A stretch of 64,000 nucleotides of DNA from Lentzea pudingi (GTDB taxonomy: Bacteria > Actinomycetota > Actinomycetes > Mycobacteriales > Pseudonocardiaceae): assembly GCF_014646255.1 (NCBI RefSeq), contig NZ_BMNC01000006.1, positions 515,502-579,501 on the forward strand, given 5' to 3'. Position numbers and translations under genes: made by a program. Below, piece after piece: positions 62,033 through 64,000 of this stretch (positions are counted from its first letter, which is position 1; every line of letters begins with the position of its first letter). The notes below the pieces were generated by a model that saw only the letters and a list, made by a program, of their open reading frames with translations, was not told the origin of the DNA and did no database searches.

Positions 62033-62827
62033 TCAGTTCTCCTCAAGCGCGATGGAAACGGGGTCCAGGGAGGCAGCACCGATGCGCGAGCCGTCGGCGT
62101 TGCGGGGCCCGGGCGGGTTGCGGAACCCGAACGGCTCCGACGGACGGCCGGCCTGCACGAACCAGGCCTCGCCCGTGCCCGAACCCTCCACAATGGACAT
62201 GAAGCCGTCCACGACGGCGGACACCGGGATGATCGGCATGCCGATCTCCTCCAGCGTCGACCGCAGCGGCACGATGATGTTGGTGTCGGCGAAACCAGGA
62301 CACAACGCGTTCACGCGCACGTCCGGATACGCGCCACCGAGCGAACGCACGAGACCGACGACAGCGGCCTTGTTGGCTCCATAGACAGGATCGCCAGGCA
62401 TGGCCATAAGACCGGCCATCGAGGCGGTGGCGATGATCTGGCCGCCGCGCTTGCGCACCTCGGGCAACGCGTAGTGGGCACCGTAAACAACCCCGTCGAG
62501 GTTGATGGCCATCGCACGGCGGTACGTCTCGACGTCGAAGTCGTCGCCCAGCGAGCACCCGGTGCCGATGCCGGCGTTCAAGAACGCGATGTCGAGCCCA
62601 CCGAACTCCCGGACGGCGACGGCCACGGCCTCGGCCGAGTCCTGAGCCTGAGTCACGTCGCACCGCACGAACACGCCGCCGATCTCATCGGCTACGGCTT
62701 TGCCCTGGTCGGCGTCCACATCAGCGACCACGACGTGCACGCCGAGCGATGCCAGACGCCGGGCGGACGCGGCGCCGATGCCGTTGGATCCGCCGGTGAT
62801 GAGCGCGACCTTGCCGGTGAAGTCCAC
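62033..62827 (-). CDS. Short-chain dehydrogenase/reductase
   Basis: This is a 264-residue classical SDR. It has the cofactor motif TGGSNGIGAASARRLA, NAG in AFLNAGIGTG, the catalytic Ser in ATASMAGL and YGANKAA (Tyr-x3-Lys). GTG 62827 has AGGAGG nine bases upstream; GTG 62833 is too close to it. It diverges from the FabG-like gene across a promoter region with two palindromes. Substrate not deducible. Confidence 0.88.
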   Translation of the reverse strand: MDFTGKVALITGGSNGIGAASARRLASLGVHVVVADVDADQGKAVADEIGGVFVRCDVTQAQDSAEAVAVAVREFGGLDIAFLNAGIGTGCSLGDDFDVETYRRAMAINLDGVVYGAHYALPEVRKRGGQIIATASMAGLMAMPGDPVYGANKAAVVGLVRSLGGAYPDVRVNALCPGFADTNIIVPLRSTLEEIGMPIIPVSAVVDGFMSIVEGSGTGEAWFVQAGRPSEPFGFRNPPGPRNADGSRIGAASLDPVSIALEEN

Positions 62828-62856
62828 GGGCACCTGCCTCCTCGAATTGCCACATT

Positions 62857-62934
62857 CCGACCAGTCGGTATGGTCGTCCGCACAGACCTGGACGTCAAGC
62901 GGACTGATAGGTACGTTACTAAGCGCTTGCTTAG
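62857..62934. promoter_or_regulatory. Two TetR-type operator-like palindromes in the divergent SDR promoter region
   Basis: Site 1: CGACCA (62858-62863) and TGGTCG (62871-62876) around GTCGGTA; it also contains CCGACCAGTCGG. Site 2: CTAAGC (62919-62924) and GCTTAG (62929-62934) around GCTT, similar to AAGCGCTTGCTT-type operators of fatty-acid and lipid TetR regulators. No regulator gene is in the window. Confidence 0.5.
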
Positions 62935-62964
62935 CTCACCACACCGAAAACCGAAGGAGGACCC

Positions 62965-63717
62965 GTGGCCGACAGGGTTGCGATCGTCACCGGCGCGGCT
63001 CGTGGCATCGGTGCCGCGGTCGCGCAGCGCCTCGCCGCGGACGGCCTGGCCGTCGCGTTGCTCGACCTCGACGAGCAGGGCGTGCTCGACGGCGCCGACA
63101 AGATCGTCGCGAGCGGTGGGCGCGCCATCGGCCTCAAGGTCGACGTGGCGGACGAGGAGCAGGTCAACGCCGCGGTCACGAAGGTCGCCGAGGAGCTCGG
63201 CGCGCCGACCGTGCTGATCAACAACGCGGGCGTGCTGCGCGACAACCTGCTGTTCAAGATGACCTCCGCGGACTGGGACACGGTCATGAACGTCCACCTG
63301 CGCGGTGCGTTCCTGATGAGTAAGGCCGTGCAGGCGTTCCAGACGAAGGAAGGCTTCGGCCGCATCGTCAACCTGTCCAGCACGAGTGCTCTCGGCAACC
63401 GCGGCCAGGCGAACTACTCCGCCGCCAAGGCCGGTCTGCAGGGCTTCACGAAGACCCTCGCGATCGAGCTCGGCAAGTTCGGCGTCACGGTCAACGCGAT
63501 CGCGCCCGGTTTCATCGCCACCGAGATGACCAAGGCGACGGCCGAGCGCATGAAGATCTCGTTCGACGACTTCCTCACCGGTGCGGCGCAGGCGATCCCG
63601 GTCGCGCGCGTCGGTCAGCCCGAGGACATCGCGCACACCGCGTCGTTCCTCGTCAGCGAGGGTGCCGGGTTCGTGTCCGGCCAGGTCATCTACGTCGCCG
63701 GCGGACCGAAGGACTGA
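62965..63717 (+). CDS. FabG-like 3-oxoacyl reductase (SDR)
   Basis: This is a 250-residue classical SDR with TGAARGIGAAVAQRLA, INNAGVLRDN, LSSTSALGN and YSAAKAGLQGF (Ser, Tyr, Lys). A typical FabG end follows (GQVIYVAGGPKD). GTG 62965 has AAGGAGG upstream. It lies 5 bases before a MaoC-type dehydratase gene; together they suggest reduction and dehydration/hydration steps of beta-oxidation or acyl-chain building. Confidence 0.9.
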   Translation: MADRVAIVTGAARGIGAAVAQRLAADGLAVALLDLDEQGVLDGADKIVASGGRAIGLKVDVADEEQVNAAVTKVAEELGAPTVLINNAGVLRDNLLFKMTSADWDTVMNVHLRGAFLMSKAVQAFQTKEGFGRIVNLSSTSALGNRGQANYSAAKAGLQGFTKTLAIELGKFGVTVNAIAPGFIATEMTKATAERMKISFDDFLTGAAQAIPVARVGQPEDIAHTASFLVSEGAGFVSGQVIYVAGGPKD

Positions 63718-63722
63718 GGACC

Positions 63723-64000
63723 ATGCGCGCTTTCGAGACCATCAACGAGCTGGTCGCCGCCAAGGGCGAGCACCTCGGGTTCGGCGAGTGGCACGAGGTC
63801 ACGCAGGAGCAGGTCAACCTGTTCGCCGACGCGACGCTGGACCACCAGTGGATCCACATCGACGTCGAGAAGGCCGCCAAGGGCCCCTTCGGCGGACCCG
63901 TAGCGCACGGCTACCTGACGTTGTCGCTAGTGCCGTACCTGGTGCGGGACGTCTACACCGTGAAGAACATCAAGATGGGCGTGAACTACGGCAGCAACAA
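63723..64000 (+). CDS. MaoC-like dehydratase (hot-dog fold), 3' end outside window
   Basis: The first 92 residues are visible: FGEWHEVTQEQVNLFADATL, then DHQWIHIDVEKAAKGPFGGP and VAHGYLTLSL, which hold the Asp/His hydratase-2 motif of MaoC enoyl-CoA hydratases. It lies 5 bases after the FabG-like gene on the same strand and is cut by the window end. Confidence 0.9.
   Translation, partial: MRAFETINELVAAKGEHLGFGEWHEVTQEQVNLFADATLDHQWIHIDVEKAAKGPFGGPVAHGYLTLSLVPYLVRDVYTVKNIKMGVNYGSN

Overview
This is a high-GC window with many GTG/TTG starts and tight 1-4 base gene overlaps. It looks like an actinomycete chromosome, probably Pseudonocardiales-like (Lentzea, Saccharothrix or Actinosynnema type), judging from the two-component systems, LysR regulators, RHS protein, SARP-free XRE/TPR regulators and the cmk-plsC-der operon. 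The genus is an inference; no rRNA is present. Functional names below come from reading motifs and family resemblance in the translations, not from a database search.

Layout. (1) 1-6 kb: an ArsR-like regulator (cut by the window edge), a MacB/FtsX-type ABC transporter with a possible 51-residue peptide overlapping the permease stop, and a divergent histidine kinase/response regulator pair. (2) 6-16 kb: a large unknown protein with a PH-like C-terminus, a PD-(D/E)XK-like protein, and a 2066-residue secreted RHS/PA14 protein followed by a small PH-domain membrane protein that could be its immunity partner. (3) 16-24 kb: an M1-peptidase-like protein that has lost HExxH, then a compact cyclodipeptide synthase (CDPS) locus: CDPS, NCS1 nucleobase permease and LysR on one strand; a second LysR, rhodanese, secreted thioredoxin and MFS exporter on the other. 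No recognisable tailoring oxidase or methyltransferase is present.

(4) 24.2-44 kb: two genomic elements stacked at one tRNA-Pro(GGG) gene. The intact tRNA is at 43884-43957 (minus). A 41-base copy of its 3' half lies at 33265-33305 (identical) and a diverged copy at 24534-24574. Element A (24.5-33.3 kb) carries a DNA methyltransferase fused to a XhoI/PaeR7I-like nuclease domain, two unknown genes, and a convergent paralogous methyltransferase broken by a frameshift. Its right part is decayed: an IS5-family transposase remnant and other broken genes, with no integrase. Element B (33.3-43.9 kb) is compact: regulators (XRE/TPR, GntR), excisionase-like gene, a string of small coupled genes, a DUF3987-type replication protein, tyrosine integrase, and an OLD-family ATPase/nuclease as cargo. 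It has no recognised transfer or virion genes. Striking inverted 10-base repeats sit between the replication gene and the integrase.

(5) 44-64 kb: mostly chromosomal genes: a second two-component system, cmk-plsC-der, an XRE-like regulator with a 50-residue downstream ORF, a PPOX-fold protein, a tandem duplicated pair of unknown genes next to an N-terminally short homocysteine methyltransferase, chorismate mutase, STAS protein, DUF1015 protein, a KhtT/KhtU-like cation antiporter pair, a cytoplasmic subtilase with a coupled small ferredoxin-like protein, a coiled-coil protein under a LexA-like box, a large nested palindrome, and a fatty-acyl/SDR region ending in a MaoC-type dehydratase cut by the window edge.
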